DNA of 64,000 nucleotides from Asparagopsis taxiformis (GCA_030407315.1 JALQPE010003128.1:1-64000); one strand, 5' to 3'. Numbered from the stretch's first letter, positions 22,201 to 34,400 are shown. Notes: generated by a model from the letters alone, not told the origin. A program made the numbers and translations.

Positions 22201-23294
22201 CAAAGATCGACGAGTTTCTCATTTCAGAACTAGAATTCCAGAGTTCTCCGTACGACCCATGTTTCTACGTGAGGTACCGTAAAGATTCGATGATAGTCAT
22301 TGCCCTCTACGTTGATGACCTCCTTATCGCTTCAAGCAGCAGAGACATGTTGAACGAGCTGAAGGCTGAGTTCAGTAGACGCTTCGAAATGAAAGATTGT
22401 GGGAAAGCTAGAGTGTGCCTCGGGCTGGAAATCGTAAGGGACTCACCTAGAGGACTACTTCATTTGAATCAAACTCGGTACGCTGAAAATGTATTGGAAC
22501 GATTCGGCATGGAGAACTCAAGCCCTGCTGCAACCCCTATGCAGGCTCAGATTTCCATCAGTGATACTGAAACAGAGGCTATCGACTCTACATTATACCG
22601 CAAAGCCATTGGAAGCTTGATGTATCTCGCAGTGGGAACTCGCCCCGACATCGCATTTGCTGTTGGAAGACTTGCCCAATTCGTGGAGACTCCAACCAAA
22701 TCTCTCTGGGTTGCTGTCAAGCGTGTTCTAAGATACATTTCTGGTACTCGAAGCCTTGGTGTGCTGTACAGGGCATCGAAGCCTCTGTCACCTGTCGGAT
22801 ATAGTGACTCAGATTGGGGTGGTTGTACGATCAATCGCAAATCCACCAGCGGATACGTGTTCATGATGGCTGGAGCAGCGGTGAGCTGGAAATCTCACAA
22901 ACAGAGTTGTGTAGCGCAATCCTCCTCCGAAGCTGAATATATGGCTCTCAGCGCTGCAGTGAAGGAAGCTATTTGGTTGAGTAATATTGTTGGGTTTGGC
23001 TGTGGAAGCAGCTCGGCGGATCCGATCCTAATCAATGTCGACAACCAAGGTTCCATCAAGATAGCTACGAACGATGCCTCAGGAACTCGTACCAAACACA
23101 TCGACATTCGGTATCACTTCGTCCGAGACAGCTTACTCAAGACGTTGTTCGGCATTGACTACTGTCCCACATCAGATATGGCGGCAGATCTGTTAACCAA
23201 GCCCCTGCAACGAGTTCAATTTATCAAGCTCCGGGAGATGATCGGCGTGTCAGATATTTCATCCATCGAGCAGGTCAAAGAGGGGGAGTGTTGA
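19201..23294 (+). pseudogene. Copia gag-pol, element B, two frameshifts
   Basis: ATG at 19201. The frame stops after 39 codons because of four extra bases (AATT near 19313) compared with element C. It resumes in the next frame through gag, the zinc knuckle CTHCGRTNHTEPYC, protease WYIDSAATSH and integrase up to about 21010. There a repeated CTAC adds four bases and moves the frame again, just before the integrase motif TYTPQQNGVAERMN. From there RT (YVDDL at 22311) and RNase H run to a TGA that lies in the first bases of the 3' LTR. Protease, integrase, RT and RNase H motifs are otherwise well preserved, which fits very recent damage or assembly error. Confidence 0.93.
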
Positions 23295-23776
23295 CTCACT
23301 GAGAACGGGCCTGGTAGGCCTAATTCCGTGAGAAAACTTTGACCCTCGATTTCTCTATGAAGGAGTGGTCTGAGCGCTCTGAAACCTATCTCATCGTATT
23401 CAGCGTGCCCGAATTAGTCGGGTAGCAACTTCTCCGGGGCTCCTACGACACTCCATTACGGAGTAACTGGCCTCTGAAGTTTCAATTTGTTTGTCATACT
23501 TTCAATTAGTAATTAGAAATGCCAAGATGGGTTGCCATCATGGCACAGGGAAAATGTTATGATAAGTTTACACGTGTGGATGATATGATAGAGAAGCCCA
23601 CGTGTACCAGATTGGCAGCGGGTGCTTGCTAGGACAGACTGTCAGTGACAGTCTGTCTGGAGCAGCCTTGAACAGGCTGTACTTAGCACCGCCGGCGCAC
23701 CTCGGCGAGAATACAAATTATGTAGTGAGCTCGCAGATTCAATAAACGCTCGGTAAGCGACCAAACTTTATCAACA
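23289..23776 (+). repeat. 3' LTR of element B
   Basis: 488 bp, preceded by purine tract AGAGGGGGAG and followed by the target-site duplication CGAAC. One base differs from the 5' LTR. Confidence 0.95.
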
Positions 23777-25119
23777 CGAACATCACTGCAGAGCTGAAAG
23801 CCCTGAGTGATAAAATGGATGCCGTCGAGAAGAGCACCATTCAATTACGCGAGACTCTCGGAAATGTCGCCAAGACTGTCTCCATGCTAAACACCGATAT
23901 GCAGGAGGTCAAGGGCATCGTCGATGGGCTTCTGAGCCAGGGACAAGGACATCCGAAGAAGATCGCCTCTGAGAAGGACAGGGAACGTCTCCGCATTGCG
24001 CAGGATGCGGAGAAATCGTTCACGTTCGAAATGGTGTGTGCTGTGCTGTGTGCTGTTGTTCCAACGTACACGAAGGCAATGGTGGATAAGAGGGATAGGC
24101 ATTTCAACGGATGCGAGCTAATCAATACGCTGATGTTCGCCAGGCAGAGCAATGAGCGAAAGGATGTGTTCAATAGGACGCTTGCCGGCCGGAACCACAT
24201 TGAATTGCGCTGCCAAGTTGTGACCTCTTCAATCAAGAATATGTGTCAAAACAATTCTTTCAGAGAGGGAGGAGACCGTTCCAGCTCCAATGGAACGTCG
24301 GAAGGTATCGAACGGTGGAGGGCGCGGGGGTATGTGACTACCGGGACCATTGAGGAGACAATTCGCGGAACGGACTCTGCTCGCATGGATGGAATGCATG
24401 GGACGTCCGAGGCAAGTGATGGGGCCGCTCGAAAGCAGAAGCGAAGAAAGGTTGGTGACAATGGGCCGTTGCACAGAAAGGAGGTAGGCATCACTGTGAC
24501 GAAATCGGCACTCACGGCAGTGACCGGGTTTATGAACAAGTCCAGAGATCATGTGCGAAACCGGTTCATCCGAGATCTTGGATTCGTTCTATACAGTGGG
24601 TTTCAAGGTTCAGTCCGCATGGAGCATCATTTGCACGACGGTGGGCTGGACATTGAGTCAGTTCCAAGTCTGTACTCGGCGCAGAGGAAAATGAATGCAG
24701 CGGAGCGCGCAGCAATGGATGACAAGAATATGAAGATTCTTCGCGACTTCATTGCTGTGCGAAAAGAAATGGTATTCAAAGTCGAGTACGAAGTTCAAAT
24801 AATTGGAGAACCGGACAAGAGGTTTGTGACTAGGAGGATCAATTTAGTAGAGGTTGCACTGAACTTTGCAGTCGCCTACACGCAATGTTCTGATAGGAAC
24901 ATGTTCCTGCGACGTTCAGAATACTCCTTGCAATTCATCTACATACTTGCATACGGGTTCCGAACGATTTTGAAATTTCAAAGTGGAGCAGAGGTGGGAG
25001 GAGCGCAAATCCGGGAAATCAATGAAGCAGTGAAACTGCTTCTTCCCGGGGAGCGGGTGAGTAGTCGTTTTATGAATGAGGAGGTTTTGACTATATCGCG
25101 TGATAGATATGAGAACTGA

Positions 25120-25516
25120 ATGTAGACGATGGAGGGGACTCAGTGCTGGAGGAGAGCTTCAGGTCTATGGAAGAGGACGGAGGAGATGAAGAATATGTGA
25201 AGGTATTTGTCGATGATGAAATCGAGAATGAAGGGGAGTAGTATCGGATGAAACCGGTTTCGGTATAGTAGACGAAGAATGAAGAAATAAAATTTCTGTT
25301 GAGTTGAATTTTGTAATAGATGGAAGTAGATAGATACGAGACATCAGGAAACCAGTCAGACGATAGTGTCAAGTCGAAGGAATAGCGCAGAGACAGGTAG
25401 TGGAATAGTCGAAGTAGGAAGGGGCGAGGGTATCCGTCTTTACTAGAAATTGATGGCCACAGGAGCTCTAGAATGAAATACCCAGGAACAGGATAACTAC
25501 GGATAGATGTACTTTA
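25120..25516. other. Interval between two convergent genes
   Basis: Lies between the stop of the coiled-coil gene and the stop of the minus-strand 453-aa gene. The plus-strand stretch 25120-25250 is acidic in one frame (SMEEDGGDEEY) and may be an out-of-frame continuation of the upstream gene. No other gene is supported. Confidence 0.4.
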
Positions 25517-26878
25517 TTATTTTTGCTCAGGACTGCAGTTGGCAGGTGGAGGAGAGCGAGGGTGGGTATTGTCTGAATCCGCATTGAAGCCAAGACGAGA
25601 GATAGCCTCATAGCCAATGTCTTCAAGCTCCTGGCATGTAGTAGTACCACTGAAAATACAGCAAGGTAAGCGTAGATGTAGTGTACCAAACGTCTCTGCG
25701 GTTGATAGAGGCTGGAAAGTGCTGTAACAAGCTCGGCGCTGAATACGTCTCCACAGTAACGAAAACGTTGCTCCATAGGTAACAGTAGCCTTATCACGTA
25801 GGTGGAAAGAGTCCACGATGCTAGACTGTGATAGTTGGCTAAGACATAGGGGATGTAAAAATGTATTGTTGACGTGGTCAAACTCGTAGGAGTCTCTGCA
25901 AAGAACTGTCATACGTTGGTCTGGGCTGGACAGGACGTAAGCAGATGAGCCGACGAGAAATGCGGAAGAAGGAGCATCATGAGAGCAATCAACGTCGACT
26001 AGATTTCCTAAAATTCGGACAATCGATGAGCTGCCTCCATCGCGTTCCGCCCTGCTCTTCACCAATATTTTCTGGAACCCGTGTTGCGAGGTACCTATGG
26101 AGTCACATAGTGCCTGAAAGGTGGGGAAAATGATGGAAAGATCCGACTCATTTCCAGAGGGAAAGGTGATGTCCTCAAAGGACGGCTGGAAGAGAACGTC
26201 ACGATTCTCTTTCGCCTTGCATTGAATGGCAATAGTGCGGAATTGAGCAAGGGAGCAGTCGGCCTGTACTCTGATTTCTTCTTGCGATGTTTGTCGCATT
26301 CCCCTGGAGTGCTCGGATTTCGTCATCCGGAGGGAGAGGGGCTTGTCTGTGTACACACCAAGCTTCTGAAACAGAATGCTACATACAGTCAGAGCAGAGG
26401 AGGTCATGGAACTGTTGGAATCGAATGGAGGGGGTAGAGGATGTTTGGCAGCTGACTCCAGCTTTTCCAATCTTGCCAGCATTTCTGCTACGGTCTTCTT
26501 CATTTGATCCGCAGTGCAATCTTGAAGGATGCCGCGGTGGCGGTGGCGAGTGTGGTCAATGCCGTAGTCCGGGTCTCTCTCTGCTGGGGATGGAGGTGAG
26601 TCCATACTGCGAAGCTCACCACTTCGCCACGGGAGAACCCTTCCGGAATCCTTGTCGACGAGCTCGTTACGATCTGAAATCTTGACTTGAGAAAGGGTAG
26701 AGTCGAAACCATATTCAGCTTTGTATTCGAGCAATGCATGGAGGAATGGGTCTGTTTCAGTCTTGACCTGAGTAATTTCCTTGACGATTGCAGACCACCA
26801 CACAATTTTTCGTTTCCTCCCAAACGGCCGAAGTTCCCATTGAACTTCTATAACGTCGTTTGGAGCGAGAGGAAGCAT
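25517..26878 (-). CDS. Unrecognised 453-aa protein, possible Tudor/SH3-like N-terminus
   Basis: Open from an ATG at 26878. Residues 1-80 have short strands with aromatic residues (DVIEVQWEL, RKIVWWSAIVKEI, LEYKAEYGF, VKISDRNELV, VLPWR), the pattern of an SH3-like barrel of the Tudor or chromo-barrel kind. Residues ~125-145 form a short helical or coiled segment (MKKTVAEMLARLEKLE). The rest shows no motif I know. The gene is convergent with the coiled-coil gene and divergent from the ParB-methyltransferase-SET gene at 27389. A chromatin-reader role would fit its neighbours, but that rests on pattern reading alone. Confidence 0.6.
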   Translation of the reverse strand: MLPLAPNDVIEVQWELRPFGRKRKIVWWSAIVKEITQVKTETDPFLHALLEYKAEYGFDSTLSQVKISDRNELVDKDSGRVLPWRSGELRSMDSPPSPAERDPDYGIDHTRHRHRGILQDCTADQMKKTVAEMLARLEKLESAAKHPLPPPFDSNSSMTSSALTVCSILFQKLGVYTDKPLSLRMTKSEHSRGMRQTSQEEIRVQADCSLAQFRTIAIQCKAKENRDVLFQPSFEDITFPSGNESDLSIIFPTFQALCDSIGTSQHGFQKILVKSRAERDGGSSSIVRILGNLVDVDCSHDAPSSAFLVGSSAYVLSSPDQRMTVLCRDSYEFDHVNNTFLHPLCLSQLSQSSIVDSFHLRDKATVTYGATFSLLWRRIQRRACYSTFQPLSTAETFGTLHLRLPCCIFSGTTTCQELEDIGYEAISRLGFNADSDNTHPRSPPPANCSPEQK

Positions 26879-27388
26879 GTTGGGATAGCTATGGAATAGA
26901 ATTGTTGTATTAGTGAAAGCCTAACCGTTACCTTCTGCTAAAGAGTAGTATATACTAGGAGGATTGAAAGGTCTAGAAGAGATGTTTAGCTGGTGTAGAA
27001 ATAGAATGGACAATTGACAAAATTGACACGTCAGTGTGGATGATGTCTGCCATGAACTGATTGCAGCATAAAATTTGATGTGAATAATCGTTCTAGAAGT
27101 GAATGTCGGATGCATACGATTGGACTACAAAGATACGTTTAGAGATGTTACGGGCCCAATAAATTGCATGGAAAATATTTTGAGTATTACTTTAGTATTA
27201 GATTGATTATTGAGCTAACAGTCGATGTAGTTATCTTGTAAAGGTTCGGACAGGGGTGGAAAGGAAACAGCCACCGAAGTGCTACCACTCGCTGACACTT
27301 TGTTTTAAACAACCAACTTCTGCTTTGCGCCACCCTGGTCAAGCAGCAACCAACTATCCCTTTCTTAAAAACTATACCTTTGTTCGCC
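26879..27388. promoter_or_regulatory. Divergent intergenic region
   Basis: A 510-bp AT-rich interval between the divergent 453-aa gene and the ParB-methyltransferase-SET gene. It must hold both promoters; I cannot define the motifs. Confidence 0.4.
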
Positions 27389-30300
27389 ATGGAACGAACG
27401 TTCCACAATCACGGTGAAAAGCACGACGGATGGGTGTTCATCGACCCCAATCAAGTCAGCAAATTCGTATCGATTCGCGATGTTGATGCAAGTCATGTGG
27501 AAGCGCTCATGGAGAGCATTCGCAACAGCGGTTATGACACAGCTCATCCCGTGACTGGCAGGTTTCGAGAAGGCGTTCTGGAGATATTGGATGGAGCGCA
27601 CCGCTGCATGGCAATTGTACGTGGAATGGAGAAGGGCGTCTTTCCTCCTGGCGTTACGATTCCTATGCGAGAAGAGTCTATCGTGGCGGACACCAACAGC
27701 AGTACTGCTGTTGTGCTGGACCGTGTGAGAGCGACGACATCCAACGACATTGCAGGCCTGCAAGGCGCATGATGTTTGTTGAGTATCTGATGATCGCCGT
27801 TGATCTCAGAGACGAGTACTGGGTCCAAAACGGAAAGGACAAGTACGCTCACATTTCGTCTGTGAGGATGGCTGATGTGTTGGGCTGGATCAAATCCTGC
27901 GATCCAAGCGGCCAAATTGCTTCAAGCCTGAGTGGTAAACCGCAGTACAGCTCATGCATGTCTATTCTGGCTGTGCTTCGGCCGTATCACCGAGCAGAAG
28001 ATTCGAGTGCGATTGATTTGCGTCTGTGGCAAATGTTTTGTCATGCATGGGGACTCAATGCAGAGATGGGTGATTCTCCGAGGATGGTTGAGTTTCCGAA
28101 ACAGGTGGGGGTGACTAGTTCTCGTGCCGTCGAAATGTTTGGCAAGACACCCCGCGGAGAATTGTCCTCTCCACTGAACCGTGAACTGCTTTCGAGCAGG
28201 TACTTTCTGGACGGCGCTACATCCGACATGCAAGATTCTTTGCAGGCTAGCCAGAAGCGGTTCAGGAGGCTGATGGTTATGATGTGCCAGTGTATCTTGG
28301 CTATTCGCAGTAAGGAGATGGGCAGTGTGCCATCTAGGCGGGCCAGAGTCACATCCGGGGCCATTGGTGGTGGTGGAATGGTTGGAATTGCAACATCCAG
28401 TGCGCAAGCCAACCAGCTTGGATTTGTTGTCGACCGTGTGTTAGCTGCATGGGATACCGGGGCAAGAGTGTTGGGGTATGAGGATGTTGAATCGATGTGC
28501 TGGCCGTTCATGGTATTCGATCCCGCGAGCCTTTGCTTCAGGTCACTCCCGAATCGGTCTGATGGCTGTGCGGTCGAGGAGCATCGGAAAAACCTGACCA
28601 TTGTCCCGAAAACTGTAGACAGTGAAAACGGGTTCTGTGCCGACCTTCCAGTGGCTGTGGATGCAAGGCTGCGATCATTGACAAGCGCCTTCCTGCTGTC
28701 GATACGCCAATGTGTCACTGAGGTGAATGTTTTCGCCGAGCGTGGTCAGCTGATGCAGAGACTTCGAGCCTTGCTTTTCGACACTCCTGACAAGTTCGGA
28801 TTGAACTCGTTCATGCGAGCCAAGTTGAACACGTCTCATGCCCTGGATGGTCAGAGGAGGCTGAAGGCTTGGTTATTGCGAACCCGAGAGCAACGAAAGC
28901 TTCCTCTGACCATGGATGAGTTGCACGGTCTTGAGGATACGCCCGAGCCTGGCATCCTTGAAGGTGCACCTGCGCAGATGGAAATATCCGCAGCAGTGCC
29001 AAACAATGGCAGCGAGGATATAGAAGAGGATAGTCTGGAGCCACAGAGGAAGAAGGCTAGGCTGGAGCGCGGTGGTGGAGAGACGATAATGCGGCGGTTG
29101 CTAGCGAAACAGCAACAAGAGAAGGTGCGGAAGAGGATGACGCTATGGAGGTTGACACTGTATCGCCTACAGAAGCACCGCTCGTTGACGTCGGAAAGGA
29201 AACCAAGCCAGAATACGTCACCAAGCTGGAAGCTGTGATGGGGCGTTACATTCACACTGTGAATTGTGACGCCACTGATGTAGCCAAAGAGGTGGAGGAC
29301 AAAATTAGTTTCCTGGAAGATGGCGTGTTGGAGGACAGTGTTCAGCTTGTGCTCACTGATCCTCCATTCAACACGAGGCGGGAAGGCGGCAGAGAAAACT
29401 CGGAGTACGATATTCTGGAGCCGGAAGAGTTGGCGAGTGTTGCGTGTGAAATAGTTCGAGTTCTTCGGCCTGGCGGCCATGCTCTATCTATTCCAGCGTG
29501 CGCGCAACTCGTGGCATGGATGGATGCAATCAGAAATGCCGAGCCTGGCAAGATGATTGTGGAAAGTGTTCCAGTCGTGCTATCTCGCCGACCACACAGC
29601 TTTACGTCCAATCCATCGACGAAAACGTGCACAATGCATAATATGCACGATTTCGTTATCCATGCGTATAAGCGGGGGAAGGGTATGGCTGCGTACGATA
29701 TGGTGGATTACAGGTTGCACAATCCGGACATATCGAGGCACCCTGGGTTCACCAACGCGATTGACAACGTTCCGAGGTTGTCGGCTGGTGAAGCTCAATA
29801 TGATGGGCAGAACAACCGACTGCGCCATGAGCAGAAGGCGTTGACCACTCTTCGTGAGCTTCTGGAACGATTTTCGAAGCAGAACGATATCGTGATGGAT
29901 TTCTTCTCGGGAACGTACAGCACAGCCATAGCGTGTATGACGTTGAGGGATGGTACGTATCGTCGGTTCATTGGGTGTGAGAAGGAAAAAAGGTGCCACG
30001 ATGCATCGCAGGAGTGGATACTGCATGCTTTCGTCAGTGAGGTGAAAGCCGGGCGATATGGGGGGATCTTGCAGCGTGAGGTGGAGAGTATTCTTGGGGA
30101 CGAGTCGGTACCGGTCACAGGAAAAGCTCCAAGGCTTCGTCAGAAGCACATCTCAGATGCACCAGAAGGATTCCCTGCTGTGACAGCATTGCCGAACCAT
30201 CTGCTTGTGTTCGTTGCGTCAATGAAGAAGGACGGGTCTATGCTTCACAGATTGAGCGGGGTGCCTATGGACCAGTGGCCGGCCGAGGACATGCACTCGT

Positions 30301-30620
30301 TTTGGAGTATAGACCCGGACGCGATTCTGGCTGCTGATGCCGCATTCTACGGTGTCTATGTTTCGCAATCGGAGGTAAGAGGTGGTGGGTTTGGCGTATT
30401 CGCGGCGAAGAAACTGAAGAAGGGGACGGTCATTGGCTGGTACAACGGGACGATTTTCTATGCGAAGATTCGAGACTCGGAACCGCAGAGATCAGTGATG
30501 TACGGCCCGGAAGGATTTGGGTGCACAGGAGAGAGGTTCCAGGACTACAACATGGAATTGGAAACCACGTACATAGGGAGGGGTGCACCTGTTCGGAAGG
30601 TCTGGCTCGTTCCAGCGGTC
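27389..30620 (+). pseudogene. ParB-like + DNA methyltransferase + SET gene, frameshifted and truncated
   Basis: Three consecutive frames. Frame one (27389-27772) has a ParB-like domain with DGAHR at 27590-27604. Frame two (27769-29238) starts at an ATG overlapping the previous stop (ATGA) and encodes a large helical region. Frame three (open from 29061) has a beta-class methyltransferase with DPPF (29358-29369), GGH and, downstream, DFFSGT (29898), then the start of a SET domain (GGGFGVFAAKKLKKGTVIGW, ~30387). The frame runs into element C sequence near 30620, just before the SET catalytic half. ParB-methyltransferase fusions are known in bacteria and phages; adding SET makes a eukaryotic chimera. 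Each shift is by -1, so either the gene has decayed or it uses overlapping ORFs or recoding; decay is more likely given the truncation. Motif order (IV before I) defines the beta class. Confidence 0.8.
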
Positions 30621-30740
30621 TATAATCGGTCCTGCTCTTGTAAGACAGTGACCTTGTCCTGATCGGTATAGCGTTATAGCCTCTACATATCACCGAATAA
30701 ACTCATCGGACGTTTGGTTTTCTCATCAACTCTATCCACA

Positions 30741-31257
30741 AGTAAGTTTATACCTTTCACCTTTCGGTCTATTTCAAGGTTTAGACCTTAGTATTGATCG
30801 GTATAACTTCTAACACTCTTGTTCTCTTCTCTCTGCAGTGTCTAGCAGTGACGAAGACCGCGTGGAACCGCGCAACGACGAGCAGCCTCCCAGGCTTCGT
30901 CGCGAGGGGGAGTCTCTTCAAGACCGGGTCTTCCGCAAAGCCTACAGCATCGCCGAAAGGAGGGATAACAAGAAGAAGTACGCCGCTCACAAGAAGGCAA
31001 ACCGCTCGAGGTGCCATCACTGCAACGTCTTTCTCAACTCCGCCGAGTCTAGAGTCGCACACTTCAGCGGCTCTAGACATAAGAAGACTATCGAACGCCT
31101 CAAGGAAGGTGGTCGCAAGGTCTGCAAACCCTGCGGTGTCATCGTTCGCACCCAGAGCGAGTTCGACAACCACCTCCGCGGTAGTCGCCACCGTGGCATC
31201 GAAAAGACTCTCAAAGCCGCTAAAGCCTCTAAGGCTTCCTCGTCCTCCGATAACTAG
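30741..31257 (+). CDS. Spliced accessory two-zinc-finger protein, element C
   Basis: The intron at 30742-30838 is 97 nt, the same length as in element B, with GTAAGT donor, TTCTAAC branch-like motif, a strong pyrimidine tract and CAG acceptor. Exon 1 ends in A (30741) and exon 2 begins TG (30839), again making the ATG by splicing. The 139-residue protein keeps both zinc fingers complete: CHHCNVFLNSAESRVAHFSG...H and CKPCGVIVRTQSEFDNHLRG...H. The C-terminus is rich in serine, lysine and alanine. It is preserved although the gag-pol downstream has decayed and the promoter LTR is missing, so it is probably no longer expressed from its own LTR. Confidence 0.78.
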
Positions 31258-31440
31258 TACTCCCCTTCTCTAGACACACTAGAAATCTAGCTGATTTCTC
31301 TTTGATAAACCTTGTTTCTTGTTCTCCACTCATCTAGCTCTTAGCTAAAAGTCTTTATCCTATAGATCCCAGCTTGGTCCTAGACGACTATCGGTTGTCC
31401 ACTTGGGAAGGGTCGAACAGATAAGACATAATACAGAGCC

Positions 31441-34400
31441 ATGGAGAGCAATTCATCCGGCATTCGCATTGAAAAGCTGGATTACTCCAACTTCCACTCA
31501 TGGAAGCAAAAGATGGAGCTCATCCTCGGCCACCGCGAGGTGGACGACATGATCGATCCCATTCTATGCCGCCCTCCTCCAGAGGATCCAAAGGCATTGT
31601 CTAAATGGACTCGTAAAGAGAAGACTGCTCGCATGGCAATCGGCATCAGTCTGTCAGACGAAATGCTGAAGAACGTTCGCCACACTACTACCGCCCTAGA
31701 AATGTGGCAAGAGATCTGCAACGTCCATCAACGTCACACTCTTCTGAACAAGCTCGCTGCTCGTGACTTCTACACTGCAACAATGAAGCAGGGGAGCAAA
31801 TGCTTGTATACATCAATCGTGTACGTCAAATGGCTTCCCACCTCGAGTCAATGGACGTCAAGATTGACGAAAAGGAAATGGCCATGGCTGTACTCAATGG
31901 CCTCCCATCATCCTTCCGAACGTTGATCACGGCACTCGATGCAATTGGAGATGACGACCCTTCGTTCACCTTTGACAAGGTGCGCAGCCGCTTACTGCAG
32001 GAAGAAAGAAGAACTAGCATGCTACGAAACTCTTCACGCACATCTCAACAAGCATCAGCATTAGTCAACTTATCTGGGACACAACCTCGTCGTGCCAATC
32101 GAAAATACTGCTCTCACTGCCACAGAACCAACCATACCGAACCCTATTGCTGGGAAAAGCATGGTCGTCCCAATCATTCTCGGAGTAACAAGCCTCGAGG
32201 ATCCACATCTCCAGCAACCAGCGTTCCAATGCAAACCGCTGCAGTAGCAATGGAACCATCCGAGGAAGAAGTCGACTACGTATGTTTACTCAGCAGTGCT
32301 ATCGAGGCGTGCAACAGTTCTCACGAACGCAAGGCAACAGTCTGGCATATTGACTCTGCGGCCACCTCACATATCACCTTCGACCGATCCATGTTCAAAA
32401 CGTATACGTCAGAGATCCCTTTCAACGTTACCATGGGCGACAAGTCCTCCTCCATAGCCATCGGTCGAGGAGATATCCACCTACCTATAATAGTAAAAGG
32501 TGTCACTTCAACGTGCATACTCCGCAACGTGCTGCACGTACCCTCATTCGTGTTCTCCCTTATCTCAGTTTCCACCCTCACCAGTCGTGGTCTCTCCCTC
32601 TCCTTCATAAATGACACTGTCGAAATCAAAAAGAACAACTCCATAGTTGCTCTAGGGACTCGTCGACATGGACTCTATACTCTACACACTACTCCTGACG
32701 AACATAACGTAGAGGTAGCATGTGTGGCCAGCCTGGAACTCTGGCATCGTCGCCTTGGACATGTACACCATGCAGCAATCTCGCATATGGCAAAACACTC
32801 CCTCGTTAAAGGTCTCCAAATGCCGGTGGGACGAAAACCAGCAACCGTGCAAAGGCTGCCTGGCCGGTAAAATGGCTCGAGCACCAATCCCCCATGCATC
32901 CGATACTCGAGCAACCGGTTTACTTGACCTTGTCCACACTGATGTAGCCGGACCTATGGAAACATTTTCAAAAGGGGGAGCACGTTACTTCGTTACCTTT
33001 ATCGACGACAAGTCCCGTTGGCTTTCCGTCTATCCTATCGCACATAAATCAGACAGCTTCAGCTCTTTCCAGCACTTTCGAAATACTGCAGAGACACACA
33101 CAGGACGAAAAATCCGCCAACTTCGCTCGGATGGTGGTGGTGAATATTTCTCAAATGAGTTTAGCGAGTTCCTCATAACTCACGGAATCACTCGCCAGAC
33201 TACCGCTCCCTATACCCCGCAGCAAAACGGTGTATCGGAACGGATGAACCGGACTCTAAAAGACCTCATTCGTGCCATGCTCCATCACAATTCTGTCCCT
33301 GCAGACTTCTGGGCGGAAGCCCTTGACTGTGCAGCATACGTCCGAAATCGTGTCACAAGCCGTGGGATACCCTCAGATAGAACTCCGTTCGAGTTATGGA
33401 TGGGTCGTAAACCTGATATCTCCCATCTAAAAGTATTCGGTAGTCAGTGTTGGTACAAGGTCCCACAAATACGCCTAACATCTCTAAACAGTCGCTCATC
33501 TCCTGCCATGATGATCGGTTACTCCAAAACCCAGAAAGCGTACAAGCTGTGGGACGACCAAACGAACACCGTGGTAATCTCAAGGGACGTCGTCTTCGAC
33601 GAATCGGCATCGGATGAAACCACTCAACCTCGCTCTGTTGAAGACTCTACATATATTGATGACGACAACACCTTGAGCTACATACCGGACCATCCTCAAA
33701 CCCGCATGCAAAAATCGGATGACGAGTCGCCCACGCCTCCACAGTCTCCCACCATCTCCGGGGAGAATCGAGCCCCATTGCTTCTCCAAGCAGTCCTGCT
33801 CATCCTACCATACCGGCTTCCCCGAGCAACCTCTCCATTCCATCTGCTCCTCGGAAGTCTTCAAGACCTCGAAAGCCCCCGACTCAATGGTGGAAACCGA
33901 CTGCACTCGTTAGCATTGCTCCAGAACTCCTCACCTTCACTACCGCGACAGAGGGGAGGATAAAACTCTGGCTCAAAGCAATAGACTCCGAAATGGAATC
34001 TCTCTACACCAACCAGACCTGGATTCTTGTCCCTCGCAGTGAAGCCCGCAATCTTCTCTCCTGCAAATGGCTTTTCAAAATCAAGGATGTTGTCAACGAC
34101 GACGGAACGAACGGTGTGAAGTACAAAGCACGACTTGTCACTCGTGGTTTTGAACAACAATACGGTGTTGACTACGAAGAAAACATACGCTCCGGTTGTA
34201 AAACTATGCACTCTCCGCACGTTCCTCGCTATTGTTGCTCACAAATCCCTCCATTGCGACCAAATGGATGTCAAGACAGCCTTCCTATACGGTGATCTCG
34301 ATCAAGATATCTTCATGGAACAACCAGAAGGGTTCGTTCATCCGCAATACCCGAACCATGTGTGTAAACTGCAAAGAGCACTCTACGGTCTAAAACAAGC

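Larger units (their letters stand above)
17392..23776 (+). mobile_element. Ty1/copia LTR retrotransposon B, recent insertion
   Basis: 6385 bp with 488-bp LTRs at 17392-17879 and 23289-23776, and a perfect 5-bp target-site duplication CGAAC (17387-17391 and 23777-23781). By eye the LTRs differ at one base (17409 T, 23306 C), so the insertion is young. It interrupts a transposon gene. Gag-pol carries two frameshifts, so this copy was probably mobilised in trans or lost function very recently. Confidence 0.96.
17326..25119 (+). pseudogene. Coiled-coil transposon protein, split by copia element B
   Basis: The ATG at 17326 opens 22 codons up to the target site CGAAC (17387-17391). After element B (17392-23776) the duplicated CGAAC leads back in the same frame at 23782 and runs to a stop at 25119. 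The pre-insertion protein was about 467 residues. Residues ~20-80 form a heptad-like coiled coil, ~170-230 are disordered and basic (KQKRRKVG, NLS-like), and ~240-450 are folded with hydrophobic helices (RRSEYSLQFIYILAYGFRTIL). It shares its plan with the 761-aa protein at 60705-62990: coiled coil, then a region with VTKSAL/VTQKLS plus a basic stretch, then a helical end. I infer an accessory protein of the same transposon superfamily, perhaps DNA-binding or multimerising. Function not known. Confidence 0.75.
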
